From Candidatus Aminicenantota bacterium (GTDB lineage: Bacteria > Acidobacteriota > Aminicenantia > Aminicenantales > JAFGAV01): DNA of 48,751 nt. Numbering within the stretch: the stretch's first letter is position 1; the number at the start of each line of letters is the position of its first letter. Below, piece after piece: positions 8,874-17,333 of this stretch. Where the stretch lies: assembly GCA_016933515.1 (NCBI GenBank), contig JAFGAV010000042.1, positions 1 through 48,751 of the forward strand, written 5' to 3'. Both the position numbers and the translations under genes were made by a program. Below the pieces are notes generated by a model. It made no database searches. It was not told where the DNA came from and saw nothing but the letters and a program-made list of their open reading frames with translations.

Positions 8874-11600
8874 ATGACTTTGCGTTGGATGGGGACGGCC
8901 GCCCTGCTCCTTTGGCTGTGGACCGGTCCGCCGGCCGTCCTTGCCCTCGGGGCCGGGGAAACGATCGCCCGCGTGGACGTCTTCCTGGACGGCGAGGAGG
9001 CTCCGCCGGAGATCCGGAGTCTGGTCTCGGTCAAGGCCGGGGGCGCTCTCTCTCTTCAAAAGGTCGACGACAGCCTCATCCAGCTCTACCGCACCGGGCT
9101 GTTTTCCGACGTGAGGATCGAGCGTCGTGAGGGCGAGGAGACGGTCCTGATCTATGACCTGACCAAAAAGCTTTACGTACGCAGCCTGGTTTTCCCCTCC
9201 GGTCAGGAGCTTCCCCAAAAAACCCTTCGTTCCGGCCTGACGACGCTGCGGCCCGGTTCGGAATTCAACGAAAACTGGGTGAGCCGGGCCGCCGCCGAGA
9301 CCGAGGACATTCTCCGCCGGGAGGGCTTTTTCGGGGCGCGCGTCCGGGCCTCGGCCGTTGCCGACAGGCCGGCGGGAACCGTGGACATCCGATTCGACAT
9401 CCAGCCGGGACGGCGCTATATCGTCTCCTCGGTCGACCTGCGCTCGGACGTCGACCTCGACGAGCGCGCCTTCGCCAAGCGGATGTCCGTCCGGCCGGGG
9501 AGGCTTTTCGCGCCTTCCCTTCTGGAAAAGGATATGGACGTTCTCGCTTCCGTCCTTCGGGACGCCGGCTACCAGCGGGCCAGAGTCGAGGCCGAAAAAC
9601 CGGTCTTCGACGACAACCGCGGGACGGCCGACCTCGTCCTGAACATCGAGGCGGGGGAGAGGATCGAAATCGTCGTCAACGGCGCCTCGGTGCCCACGGA
9701 GCTCATCAGACCCATCTGGGAGGAACGCGTTTTTGAGGAGTGGGGCCTCCAGGAGGGCGAGGCGCGCATCCTGTCGTTCCTAAGGAAGAAGGGCCACATC
9801 TTCGCCCTCATTTCTTCCAGGATCGAAAAAGACGACAATTTGATCCGGGTGGTCCATGACGTGGAGCCGGGAGAGCGGTGTCTGATCCGGAGCGTGCGCT
9901 TCGAAGGGCTGTCGCACTTCGCCCCGGAAGAGATCGAAGCCGCGCTGGAGCTGGCGCCCGTGTTTCCGGGACTGAGCGTGCTCGACGGCGAGCGTGTTTT
10001 CAGCCTGCCCGAGGATATCAGCTATCTTTACCGAACCCAGGGATTTTCCCGGCCGCGCATCGAGCTCGACTTCGAACGTCAAGGACGGTCGGTCACCGTG
10101 GTCTACAAAGTGGATGAGGGGCCGCGCGAAACTCTGAACCGCGTCCTGGTCGAAGGAGCCTCCCTCTTCAGCCCGTCCGAACTGATGGAGGAAATCGGGA
10201 GCCGACCGGGCGGACCGTTCTTTCAGCCGAACATCCAGATGGACGTGGAGCGGCTGGAATCGTTCTATCTCGACCAGGGTGTGCGGGGGACGAGAATCAC
10301 GGCCGAGGCACTTCCGGAATCCCAGGGCCTCTACGACCTGGTGTTTCACGTCCAGGAAGGCCGCCGCGTCCTGGTGGATAAAATCACGATCACCGGCCGG
10401 AAAGCCACCCGACGAAGCACCATCCTCCGCGAGATTCGGTTCCGGGAGGGCGAGCCGCCCTACCGGCAGGCCCTGCTCGACACGCGGCGGAACTTGGAAC
10501 GGCTGGGCATTTTCACCGAGGTCAAGATCGAGGAAATCCCCGTCTCCGCCGAGAAGCAAAATGTCGTCGTCAGCCTCCGGGAAGGGGGGCGGAACTACGT
10601 CTCCTTCGGCGTGGGTTTGGAGAACAAGAACATCCCCTTCTCGCTTACGGTCTGGGAAAACGTCATCAGCCCCCGCGGCACGGCCGAATACATCCGTTAC
10701 AACGTGTTCGGCGACGCCTCCCAGTTCAGCGTCGTCGGGCAATTCAGCCTGAAGGAAAAGAGGGGAGTGGTCTCCTATGAGCAGCCGTACTTCTTCGGCC
10801 TGCCGTTTCAAAACATCCTGAGCGGCTGGCTGGAACGAGAGGACCGGTCGAGCTACGGATATGACCGTCGCGGCGCGAGCCTGAGCGGCGTCATGCCTTT
10901 CGTCCGGGATTTCCTTCTGCTCGCCGCGCTGACCTGGTCGAGCACGACGCTCTATTACCTGGACATCGCCGAGAACGAGATCGACCGTCAGTTCTACCCC
11001 TTTTCCAAAACGTCGGTTTCGTTCAGTGCGTTCCGGGACCGGAGAGACGATTCGGTCAATCCCGTCCGCGGCTCGTTTCTGAGCGCTTCCTTGGAGTGGG
11101 CGTACCCGCTGTTCGGCGTCGAGTCGGATTTTCTCAAGCTGTTCGCCAAATACCAGGTCCATACCATCTTCTTCTCCTCGCTCCGGATCAGCGCCACCGC
11201 TCGGGTGGGCGTCGGTCAGGGCCGCATGCCCATCCACGAACGATTCTTCGCCGGAGGGAGCAATTCCTTCCGCGGGACGGATTTCGACGAGCTCGGGCCC
11301 ATGGATCCTCAGTCGGGCCGGCCGGTCGGCGGCAAAGTCCTCTTCCTCATCAATCTCGAGACGTCTTTTCCCGTCATCGCCGCCCTGCGGGACCTGAGCT
11401 GGGCGTTTTTTTTGGACGTCGGCAACGTTTTCGCCAAGAGAAAGGATTTCAACGTGCTCAAACTCAAGGCCGCCGTCGGTTTCGGCCTGCGCTACCGCAC
11501 GCCCTTGGGGCCCATTCGTCTGGACCTCGGCCTGAGCCCCCAGGCTCCGACCGGCCAGAAGAAAATCTTTCCCTTCCTCACCATCGGACATGTGTTCTAA
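8874..11600 (+). CDS. Omp85-family outer membrane assembly protein (BamA/TamA-like) with about seven POTRA domains
   Basis: The start at 8874 gives 908 residues with a signal peptide (about 1-25, LLLWLWTGPPAVLA). The frame also opens upstream at 8781, but that would overlap tamB and bury the signal. I count seven POTRA-like units, each ending in a helix pair and a G-rich strand. They begin near ARVDVFLDG, YVRSLVFPSG, YIVSSVDLRSD, IEIVVNGAS, IRSVRFEGLSHF, NRVLVEGASLF and VDKITITGRKAT (residues about 27-605). The barrel (about 610-908) has the Omp85 loop FFAGGSNSFRG, the strand GLRYRTPLGPIRLDLG and a terminal phenylalanine, which is an outer-membrane sorting signal. With the upstream TamB-like protein it probably forms a TAM-type complex. 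A main BamA role cannot be excluded. Confidence 0.9.
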   Translation: MTLRWMGTAALLLWLWTGPPAVLALGAGETIARVDVFLDGEEAPPEIRSLVSVKAGGALSLQKVDDSLIQLYRTGLFSDVRIERREGEETVLIYDLTKKLYVRSLVFPSGQELPQKTLRSGLTTLRPGSEFNENWVSRAAAETEDILRREGFFGARVRASAVADRPAGTVDIRFDIQPGRRYIVSSVDLRSDVDLDERAFAKRMSVRPGRLFAPSLLEKDMDVLASVLRDAGYQRARVEAEKPVFDDNRGTADLVLNIEAGERIEIVVNGASVPTELIRPIWEERVFEEWGLQEGEARILSFLRKKGHIFALISSRIEKDDNLIRVVHDVEPGERCLIRSVRFEGLSHFAPEEIEAALELAPVFPGLSVLDGERVFSLPEDISYLYRTQGFSRPRIELDFERQGRSVTVVYKVDEGPRETLNRVLVEGASLFSPSELMEEIGSRPGGPFFQPNIQMDVERLESFYLDQGVRGTRITAEALPESQGLYDLVFHVQEGRRVLVDKITITGRKATRRSTILREIRFREGEPPYRQALLDTRRNLERLGIFTEVKIEEIPVSAEKQNVVVSLREGGRNYVSFGVGLENKNIPFSLTVWENVISPRGTAEYIRYNVFGDASQFSVVGQFSLKEKRGVVSYEQPYFFGLPFQNILSGWLEREDRSSYGYDRRGASLSGVMPFVRDFLLLAALTWSSTTLYYLDIAENEIDRQFYPFSKTSVSFSAFRDRRDDSVNPVRGSFLSASLEWAYPLFGVESDFLKLFAKYQVHTIFFSSLRISATARVGVGQGRMPIHERFFAGGSNSFRGTDFDELGPMDPQSGRPVGGKVLFLINLETSFPVIAALRDLSWAFFLDVGNVFAKRKDFNVLKLKAAVGFGLRYRTPLGPIRLDLGLSPQAPTGQKKIFPFLTIGHVF

Positions 11601-12276
11601 TCCACGAGGTTTTCGCGGCGCGGCCGGACTGGCGGCAACGGCCTGGCTTCTGACCGGGGTGTGCGCGGCCGGCTTGGGCGGCGGCGCGCTTGCCGCGGAT
11701 ACCCTCGATTGTCTCTTGGCGCGAGTCAATGACCAGCCCGTCACCCTGATCGAAGTCAGGATCCTGGAGGCGTTCGGCGTTTTCAGGGAGGACGGCGCAT
11801 CGGGCCCGAGGGAGGTGCTCGACCGATGGATCGACCTCAAAATCGTCATCGATCTGATCAAGAAAACGGTTTCTGTTTCCCCCGAGCGCGTCGCCGCCGC
11901 CCGCGACCGGGCCTTGGCCGGCATGGACGGCGCTCGGGCCGAGGAGGCATTCAGAGCGTTCGATCTGGAACCCGACGACCTGTTGCCCTTTTTCGAACAG
12001 AAACTGGTCTTCGAGGAGATCATTTTTATGAGATTCAGCCGCAGCGCCATCGTGACGCTCGGGGAGATCGAAAGCTATTACCAGAAGACCTACGCGCCCG
12101 AGCAGCGGAGCCGCGGGGAGGAGCCGCGCCCTCTCCTCGAGGTGTTGGACCGGCTCGAAATGCTTCTCAAGACGGAGAAAATCAGGAGTCAGGCCGCCGC
12201 TTGGGTTCAGAATCTTCGCCGCCAGGGCGATGTCCGGATCCTGGAGGGCTGCCTGAACGCCCTGATCGGAAAATGA
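11590..12276 (+). CDS. SurA N-terminal-like periplasmic protein without a PPIase domain
   Basis: This 228-residue protein has a signal peptide-like start (AAGLAATAWLLTGVCAAGLGGGALAA, about 9-35) followed by LARVNDQPVTLIEVRILEAF, which resembles the VNxxxIT..EL start of SurA/PpiC chaperones. Helices with DRWIDLKIVIDLIKK and RSAIVTLGEIESYYQKTY also match the SurA N-terminal helical fold. No parvulin catalytic domain is present, so a chaperone-only role is likely. Its start overlaps the last 11 bases of the Omp85 gene, which supports a function with that barrel protein. The match rests on short motifs, so the specific role is an inference. Confidence 0.65.
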   Translation: MCSNPRGFRGAAGLAATAWLLTGVCAAGLGGGALAADTLDCLLARVNDQPVTLIEVRILEAFGVFREDGASGPREVLDRWIDLKIVIDLIKKTVSVSPERVAAARDRALAGMDGARAEEAFRAFDLEPDDLLPFFEQKLVFEEIIFMRFSRSAIVTLGEIESYYQKTYAPEQRSRGEEPRPLLEVLDRLEMLLKTEKIRSQAAAWVQNLRRQGDVRILEGCLNALIGK

Positions 12277-12283
12277 GATTTTG

Positions 12284-13222
12284 ATGAACCGCACGGTTTT
12301 CCTTTTTCCGGGCCAGGGATCCCAGGCCGTGGGCATGGGGCTGGATTTCCAGCGGAATTCCGAGACGGCGCGGACGCTTTTCGCCAGAGCGGACGATGTT
12401 CTGGGATATTCCCTCTCGCGCCTGTGTTTCGAGGGGCCGGAGGAGGAATTGAAGCTGACTCAAAACACCCAGCCGGCGTTGCTCGTCTGCAGCGTCGTCG
12501 CTTTCGAGCTTCTGGAACTCATCCCGGACTACGCCGCGGGACACAGCCTAGGCGAATATTCGGCGCTTGTGGCCGCCGGAGCTTTGAGTTTCGAGGACGC
12601 CGTCCTTCTCGTTCATAAGCGAGGCCGCTACATGCAGGAGGCGGTTCCGGTGGGCGTGGGCGCCATGGCCGCGCTCCTGGGAGCCGAACGCCGGACGGTG
12701 CTCGACTCTTTGGCCCGGATCGGGTCGGGGACGGTCGAGGTGGCCAATTGGAACAGCCCCGAACAGACCGTCATCGCCGGACACAAGCCGGCCGTCGAGG
12801 AAGCGGTGAGTCTGATTCAGGCCTCCCGTTCGGTTTTTCTCCCCGTCAGCGCGCCTTTTCATACGACATTGATGGTCGGCGCCGAGGCAAGACTTGGAGC
12901 GGACCTCGACGCCGTGCCCTTCCACGACCTCCGCTTTCCCGTCGTCACCAACGTGGATGCCCGAGTCATCCGCACCGGCGGGGAAGCGCGCGACGCTCTC
13001 AAAAGACAGGTCAGCCGGCCCGTCTTGTGGCTCGATTCCATGGAGCGGTTGAAAAACGAGAACGTGACGTGCTTCGTTGAGCTGGGCCCGGGCAGGGTTT
13101 TGTCCGGCCTGATGAAAAGGATCGGGCGCGGCTGGCCCGGAGCCTTCAGCCTTCTCAACGTCGAGGATATGGCCTCTCTGGAAAAAACCCGCCAGGCGAT
13201 TTCTTCCCGGCCGACGGCCTGA
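12284..13222 (+). CDS. fabD: Malonyl-CoA:ACP transacylase
   Basis: This 312-residue protein has the FabD signature FLFPGQGSQAVGMG at the start and the nucleophile elbow GHSLGEYSALVAAG (about 87-100, Ser in GHSLG). The acyl-binding arginine region is around HKRGRYMQEA, and the catalytic histidine is in VSAPFHTTLM. The ATG at 12284 is chosen over a TTG three bases earlier. It loads malonyl groups onto acyl carrier protein for fatty acid synthesis in the cytoplasm. No other fab gene is in view. It sits last in the TamB-Omp85-SurA-like run, 7 bases after the preceding gene, so envelope assembly and lipid supply may share a transcript. Confidence 0.95.
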   Translation: MNRTVFLFPGQGSQAVGMGLDFQRNSETARTLFARADDVLGYSLSRLCFEGPEEELKLTQNTQPALLVCSVVAFELLELIPDYAAGHSLGEYSALVAAGALSFEDAVLLVHKRGRYMQEAVPVGVGAMAALLGAERRTVLDSLARIGSGTVEVANWNSPEQTVIAGHKPAVEEAVSLIQASRSVFLPVSAPFHTTLMVGAEARLGADLDAVPFHDLRFPVVTNVDARVIRTGGEARDALKRQVSRPVLWLDSMERLKNENVTCFVELGPGRVLSGLMKRIGRGWPGAFSLLNVEDMASLEKTRQAISSRPTA

Positions 13223-13271
13223 AGACCGGCCGCCCCAATTTCCGCGGCGGGAATTCCGCAAGACGGACGTC

Positions 13272-13850
13272 TCAGGCGGAAAATCGAGGATCAGAAGGCG
13301 CCGGGGGGGACGTCCGTCCCGAGGCGACCCGCGGCAGGTGTTTCCGGTAATACTCCAGGCCGGAGAGAAGCGACGCCGCCACCGCCAGCCACAACCCTAT
13401 GCGGGCGACGACATAGAGAGATCCGAGATGTGTCTCTCCCAGAAGCAGGAGCGTCAGCGTCGCCGATTCGATCGCCATCTTGATTTTGCCCATCATCGAG
13501 GCGGGGATGGTCACGCCCCGGGAGGCGGCGATGGCGCGGAATCCCGAAACGGCCAGCTCGCGGCCGATGATGATGACCGCCATCCAGGCCTTGACGGCGC
13601 CGAGTTCGACGAGGCAGACGAGGACGGAAACAACGAGCAGCTTGTCGGCCGTGGGATCGAGAAGCTGGCCCAGGGCCGAGATGCGCCGGTTCTTCCTGGC
13701 CCAAAACCCGTCCAGCCAGTCCGTCAGCCAGGCCGCGGCGAACAGGGAGGCGGCCAGAATCTCCCGGCCGCGAAAATCGGAAAGAATGATGACCACCAAA
13801 AAAGGGATGATGAGGATCCGAAAAGACGTCAGGACATTGGCCAGGTTCAT
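13272..13850 (-). CDS. pgsA: CDP-diacylglycerol--glycerol-3-phosphate 3-phosphatidyltransferase
   Basis: This 192-residue membrane protein has the CDP-alcohol phosphotransferase motif D-x2-D-G-x2-A-R-x8-G-x3-D-x3-D, complete in DWLDGFWARKNRR through ALGQLLDPTADK (about 43-69). Several hydrophobic segments follow, including a first helix at about 10-25 and VKAWMAVIIIGREL. It makes phosphatidylglycerol-phosphate at the inner membrane. It is convergent with fabD and divergent from mutS. A putative promoter lies right against the start codon. There is no Shine-Dalgarno sequence before the ATG, which suggests leaderless or near-leaderless translation. Confidence 0.93.
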   Translation of the reverse strand: MNLANVLTSFRILIIPFLVVIILSDFRGREILAASLFAAAWLTDWLDGFWARKNRRISALGQLLDPTADKLLVVSVLVCLVELGAVKAWMAVIIIGRELAVSGFRAIAASRGVTIPASMMGKIKMAIESATLTLLLLGETHLGSLYVVARIGLWLAVAASLLSGLEYYRKHLPRVASGRTSPPAPSDPRFSA

Positions 13851-13858
13851 CGGGGGCA

Positions 13859-13887
13859 GATATATACCACCGGCGGCGCGAAGTCAA
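13859..13887 (-). promoter_or_regulatory. Putative pgsA promoter, nearly leaderless
   Basis: On the minus strand TTGACT (13887-13882) is followed after 17 bases by TATATC (13864-13859). Only eight bases separate this -10 box from the pgsA ATG at 13850, which would place the transcript start at or beside the start codon. No ribosome site is present in those eight bases. Confidence 0.45.
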
Positions 13888-14083
13888 ACCGCAGGGCCTC
13901 GGCGCCCGGCGCCCGAGCTGGCATGCAAGGGATTGGATTTCAGCCTCGCTCGCGGGCCGGTGCAGCCTTATGCCGGATTTCCTCGAAGAGCGCTTCGGGA
14001 GGGTCAAATCCGGCCCGATGCTCGCTTCGGCTAATACTTAATCCCTCTGAATGCCGCCTTGTCTCTTGTTAAAATCAGACGAA

Positions 14084-14173
14084 GAAAGGCCGGGGGGGGG
14101 GTCGAGGCGACATGCGGGGTTCCGCAGCGATTCGAACCCCGCCGGGCGCCGAGGCCCTCCCCCCGGCCCTTTC
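14084..14173. repeat. Large G/C-run hairpin upstream of mutS
   Basis: The outer stem pairs 14084-14097 (GAAAGGCCGGGGGG) with 14159-14173, with a single bulged C. The inner stem pairs GCGGGGTTC (14114-14122) with GAACCCCGC (14134-14142) perfectly. The right arm carries the motif GGGCCTCGGCGCCCGGCG in reverse, which is also present at 13894 and, shortened, at 24477. A T-run follows at 14177-14183, so a plus-strand RNA from here could terminate. Alternatively it is a small mobile palindrome. Confidence 0.6.
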
Positions 14174-14236
14174 TCGTTTTTTTCGTCAGAAGAAATCCCA
14201 TTAGCGTAAGGGCTTGGCCTTCGGCCCGGGCGATTC

Positions 14237-14265
14237 TTGCAATCGCCGGCGGCGGCGGATATATT
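14237..14265 (+). promoter_or_regulatory. Putative mutS promoter
   Basis: TTGCAA (14237-14242) and TATATT (14260-14265) are 17 bases apart and 12 bases ahead of the mutS ATG. The -35 box overlaps the loop and right arm of the small hairpin at 14229-14247. The GGGGGAA ribosome site would lie partly upstream of the predicted transcript start, which weakens the call. Confidence 0.35.
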
Positions 14266-14277
14266 GGGGGAACCGAG

Positions 14278-16911
14278 ATGTCCGAAAAAAATTCCCTGAC
14301 GCCGATGATGGAGCAGTATTTCCGGCTCAAGCGGAACCATCCGGGCGCCCTCCTGTTTTTCCGTCTCGGCGACTTTTACGAGATGTTTTACGAGGATGCC
14401 GAGACGGCCTCTCGGGTGCTCGAGATCGCGCTGACGTCAAGGCAGAAAGTCCCCATGTGCGGCGTGCCCCACCACGCCGTCAATTCCTATTTGGCCAAGT
14501 TGCTCCGGCAAGGCTTCAAGGTGGCGGTCTGCGAGCAGGTCGAGGATCCCCGTGAAGCGAGGGGCGTCGTCAAGCGCGAAGTGGTCCGGGTCCTGACTCC
14601 CGGGACGGCCGTAGAGGTCGATGCGGAAGACGCCGGAGAGGGCCTGTCGATCGCGGGGCTGGTCTTTGCTCCCGCAGGCTGGGGACTGGCGCTGATGGAC
14701 CTGGGAACGGGCGACATGAGGGCCATGGAAGGGGAGCGCGGCGATGAGAAGATCCTAAGCGACGAGATCTTCAAGGCCGGCCCCCGAGAAGTCGTTGTTT
14801 CCGCGGAAGACGAGGCGCGCCTTGAGGCCGTTCTCCTTGCCGTTGGCCTGGAATCCGTTTCCCGAAGCCCGGTCGAGCCCTGGGTCTTCGACATTCCGCG
14901 GGCGCGCAGCCTCCTTCTCGAGGAGCTCGGAGTGTCCACTCTCGCCGGATACGGGCTCGAGGACAGCCCCCTGGCGGCCGCGGCGGCCGGAGGCCTGGTC
15001 CATTACCTGAGGACGGTGCGCCGGGAGACCCGCCGGCTTATCCGCCGGCTCCGAAGTCTGCCCCTCCACGGCCATCTTTTTTTGGACGCCGCATCGGTCA
15101 GAAACCTGGAACTCGTCCGGAACCTGCGCGACGGCAAGGCCGCCGGTTCGCTTCTCGGCGCTCTGGACCAAACGGTCACCTCCATGGGGGGACGCCTGAT
15201 GCGCGAGTGGCTTCTCAAGCCCCTCCTGGACGCCGAGCGCATCCGGGAGCGGCTGGCGGCCGTGAAGGAGCTGGCCGATTCCCTGAGGGGGCGGCAGGAA
15301 CTGCGCCGGACGCTCAGGGATGTTCACGACCTGGAGCGTTTGGCCGGAAAAGCGGCCCTGGGCGTGGCCGGCCCCCGAGAACTGGCGGCGCTCAAGATGT
15401 CGCTCGGGCCGCTCCCCGTCTTGAGACGGCAGCTCGAGCCGTTCGCCTCCCTTCTGCTTCGCGGCCTGCGCGAAGAGGGCGATGACGCCCAGGATGTGGC
15501 CGATTTCATCGACCGGGCGATCCGGGACGAACCCGCGCCGCTTTTGACCGAGGGGGGAATCATCCGCGACGGTTATGACGCCGAGCTCGACGAGCTGAGG
15601 CGCGTCAGCCGATCAGGCAAGACGTTCCTGGCCGACCTGGAAACGAGAGAGAGAGAACGCACCGGGATCTCCTCGCTCAAGGTGCGCTACAACAAGGTGT
15701 TCGGCTATTTCCTCGAAGTCACCAAGCCCAATCTGCCCCATGTCCCGCCGGATTACATTCGCAAGCAGACGCTTGTCGGCTCGGAGCGTTTCGTCACCCC
15801 CGAGCTCAAGGATTACGAGGAGAAGGTTCTTCACGCCGAGGAGCGGATCGTCCGCCTCGAACATCGTTTGTTTCTCGAAGTGCGGGAGCGCGTGGCGCAG
15901 GAATCGGAACGCCTCCTGGCCTCCGCCCGTCGGACGGCGGAGGTCGATGTCCTCTGCGCTCTGGCGGAGACGGCCGTGAGGCGGAAATACGTCGCGCCCG
16001 TGATCCGCGACGACGACCGGATCCTCATCCGTGCCGGGCGTCACCCGGTTGTCGAAGCCGCGGGCGGGGAGCCGTTCATTCCCAACGACACGACCCTTGA
16101 CCGGGAGGAGAATCAAATCCTGATCATCACCGGCCCCAATATGGGCGGCAAGTCCACGTACTTGCGGCAGACGGCTCTCGCCGTCATCCTGGCCCAGATG
16201 GGATCGTTTGTTCCCGCCGGAGAAGCATCGCTGGGCGTCGTGGACCGCATTTTCACCCGGATCGGGGCCATGGATTTCCTGAGTTTGGGACAGTCGACGT
16301 TCATGGTCGAGATGGTGGAAACGGCGGCCATCCTAAACAGCGTGACGCCCCGCAGCCTCGTGCTCCTCGACGAGGTGGGGCGCGGGACGAGCACGTTCGA
16401 CGGCCTGAGCCTGGCTTGGGCGGTGGCCGAGTTTCTCCATGAGCGGGAGGACGTCCGGCCCAAGACCCTGTTCGCCACGCACTATCACGAGCTGACCGAG
16501 CTGGCCCTGACCCATGCCCGGATCAAAAACTATCACCTGGCCGTCAAGGAATGGAAGGGCGACGTCGTTTTCCTGAGGAAAATCGAGCCCGGTCCTTCGG
16601 ACCGGAGCTATGGGCTGCACGTCGCCAAGTTGGCCGGGATTCCTCCGTCGGTTCTCGACCGGGCCCGGGAAATTCTGTTCAATATGGAGAAGCAGGAGCT
16701 CGACGAGGCCGGGCGGCCCGTCCTTGCCCGCCGGTCCCGAAAGGACAGGGACAGAAGCCAGCCCCTGCTCTTTCCCGAAGACCGGGAGCGGGAGACGCTG
16801 GAAGACGTCCGTCGGGAAATCATGGACTGGGAGGGAAGAACGCCGACGCCCGAAGAGGCGCTTGATCTTTTCAACCGCCTTCGCGGTTTCCTGAAACCGG
16901 ACAGACGCTGA
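14278..16911 (+). CDS. mutS: DNA mismatch repair protein MutS
   Basis: The ATG at 14278 gives 877 residues, the usual MutS1 length. The in-frame extension to 14059 reads through the hairpin region and lacks MutS similarity. The mismatch-wedge motif F-x-E is seen in GDFYEMFYEDA (about 31-41). The connector and lever domains follow, with the clamp around 450-530. The ATPase has Walker A GPNMGGKST (about 618-626), Walker B region LVLLDEVGRGTSTFDGLSLAWA, and FATHYHEL. It recognises mispairs and starts repair. No mutL is in view. It is convergent with a small acidic-protein gene seven bases beyond its stop. Confidence 0.97.
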   Translation: MSEKNSLTPMMEQYFRLKRNHPGALLFFRLGDFYEMFYEDAETASRVLEIALTSRQKVPMCGVPHHAVNSYLAKLLRQGFKVAVCEQVEDPREARGVVKREVVRVLTPGTAVEVDAEDAGEGLSIAGLVFAPAGWGLALMDLGTGDMRAMEGERGDEKILSDEIFKAGPREVVVSAEDEARLEAVLLAVGLESVSRSPVEPWVFDIPRARSLLLEELGVSTLAGYGLEDSPLAAAAAGGLVHYLRTVRRETRRLIRRLRSLPLHGHLFLDAASVRNLELVRNLRDGKAAGSLLGALDQTVTSMGGRLMREWLLKPLLDAERIRERLAAVKELADSLRGRQELRRTLRDVHDLERLAGKAALGVAGPRELAALKMSLGPLPVLRRQLEPFASLLLRGLREEGDDAQDVADFIDRAIRDEPAPLLTEGGIIRDGYDAELDELRRVSRSGKTFLADLETRERERTGISSLKVRYNKVFGYFLEVTKPNLPHVPPDYIRKQTLVGSERFVTPELKDYEEKVLHAEERIVRLEHRLFLEVRERVAQESERLLASARRTAEVDVLCALAETAVRRKYVAPVIRDDDRILIRAGRHPVVEAAGGEPFIPNDTTLDREENQILIITGPNMGGKSTYLRQTALAVILAQMGSFVPAGEASLGVVDRIFTRIGAMDFLSLGQSTFMVEMVETAAILNSVTPRSLVLLDEVGRGTSTFDGLSLAWAVAEFLHEREDVRPKTLFATHYHELTELALTHARIKNYHLAVKEWKGDVVFLRKIEPGPSDRSYGLHVAKLAGIPPSVLDRAREILFNMEKQELDEAGRPVLARRSRKDRDRSQPLLFPEDRERETLEDVRREIMDWEGRTPTPEEALDLFNRLRGFLKPDRR

Positions 16912-16918
16912 ATCCGGC

Positions 16919-17275
16919 TCAGCCGTCTTCTCTTTCTTCGTCTTCGGATTCCGCCTCGTCCTCTTTCTCTTCCTCTTCTTCATCCTCGTCTTCGGCGTCT
17001 TCTTCCAGTTCCAAATCGTCTTCCTCGTCGAAGGAGGCTTCTCCCGCTTCCTCTTTGCGTTCCTTTAAAGCGTTTTCGAATTCCTCCCGATCGTCGTAAA
17101 CGAAAATGGCGTTGGAGGCCGAGTCGCTGTACAGGAGTTCGAAAAGATCTTCCTCGATCACGCAAAAAACGGACATGCTGTGTCCGGTTTGGAGATTGCC
17201 GACCGTTTCCACGATGTCGGCGGCCTTCTTGAGCGCGTCCAGCGTGAGCCAGCTCGAGACTTCGAGTTCTTCCAT
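16919..17275 (-). CDS. Small protein with a long acidic tail
   Basis: I do not recognise the family. The 118 residues split into an ordered N-terminal part (1-80: EELEVSSWLTLDALKKAADIVETVG, then SVFCVIEEDLFELLYSD and AIFVYDDREEFENALKERK) and an almost purely Glu/Asp tail (about 83-118). The acidic run is also biased on the DNA level (CTTC/CTCG repeats on the plus strand). The start is supported by AGGAG six to ten bases upstream and by a good promoter. It is divergent from clpB, with the 82-bp repeat between them. Acidic tails of this sort occur in nucleic-acid-mimic or chaperone-interacting proteins, but no function can be assigned. Confidence 0.7.
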   Translation of the reverse strand: MEELEVSSWLTLDALKKAADIVETVGNLQTGHSMSVFCVIEEDLFELLYSDSASNAIFVYDDREEFENALKERKEEAGEASFDEEDDLELEEDAEDEDEEEEEKEDEAESEDEEREDG

Positions 17276-17296
17276 CTGTTTCTCCTGCTAAGAAAA

Positions 17297-17324
17297 AACA
17301 TAGCCATTTTTTTCCTTTTGTCAA
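17297..17324 (-). promoter_or_regulatory. Promoter of the acidic-tail protein gene
   Basis: On the minus strand TTGACA (17324-17319) is a perfect -35 box, followed after 16 bases by TATGTT (17302-17297). The start codon lies 21 bases further on, behind an AGGAGA ribosome site. The -35 box is the outermost part of the repeat element's left end. Confidence 0.6.
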
Positions 17325-17333
17325 GACAGCGAC

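Larger units (their letters stand above)
13851..14277. other. Palindrome-rich gap between divergent pgsA and mutS
   Basis: No gene is recognised in these 427 bases. They hold an 18-base inverted repeat (13894-13911 with 14140-14157) and a hairpin whose 9-bp outer stem GCCGGATTT/AAATCCGGC joins 13972-13980 to 14006-14014. An overlapping 8-bp alternative joins CGGGCCGG (13953-13960) to CCGGCCCG (14010-14017). There is also a large G-rich hairpin at 14084-14173, and a small 7-bp hairpin at 14229-14247. Short reading frames here lack coding character. Confidence 0.7.

Noticed and set aside
14110-14145. tRNA-like T-arm (GGTTC...GAACC) in the hairpin upstream of mutS
   Set aside because: There are no D or anticodon arms and no acceptor stem. 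It is the inner stem of the palindrome.
14059-14277. 73-codon N-terminal extension of MutS
   Set aside because: It translates the G-run hairpin and has no MutS similarity. The conserved MutS N-terminus starts at 14278.
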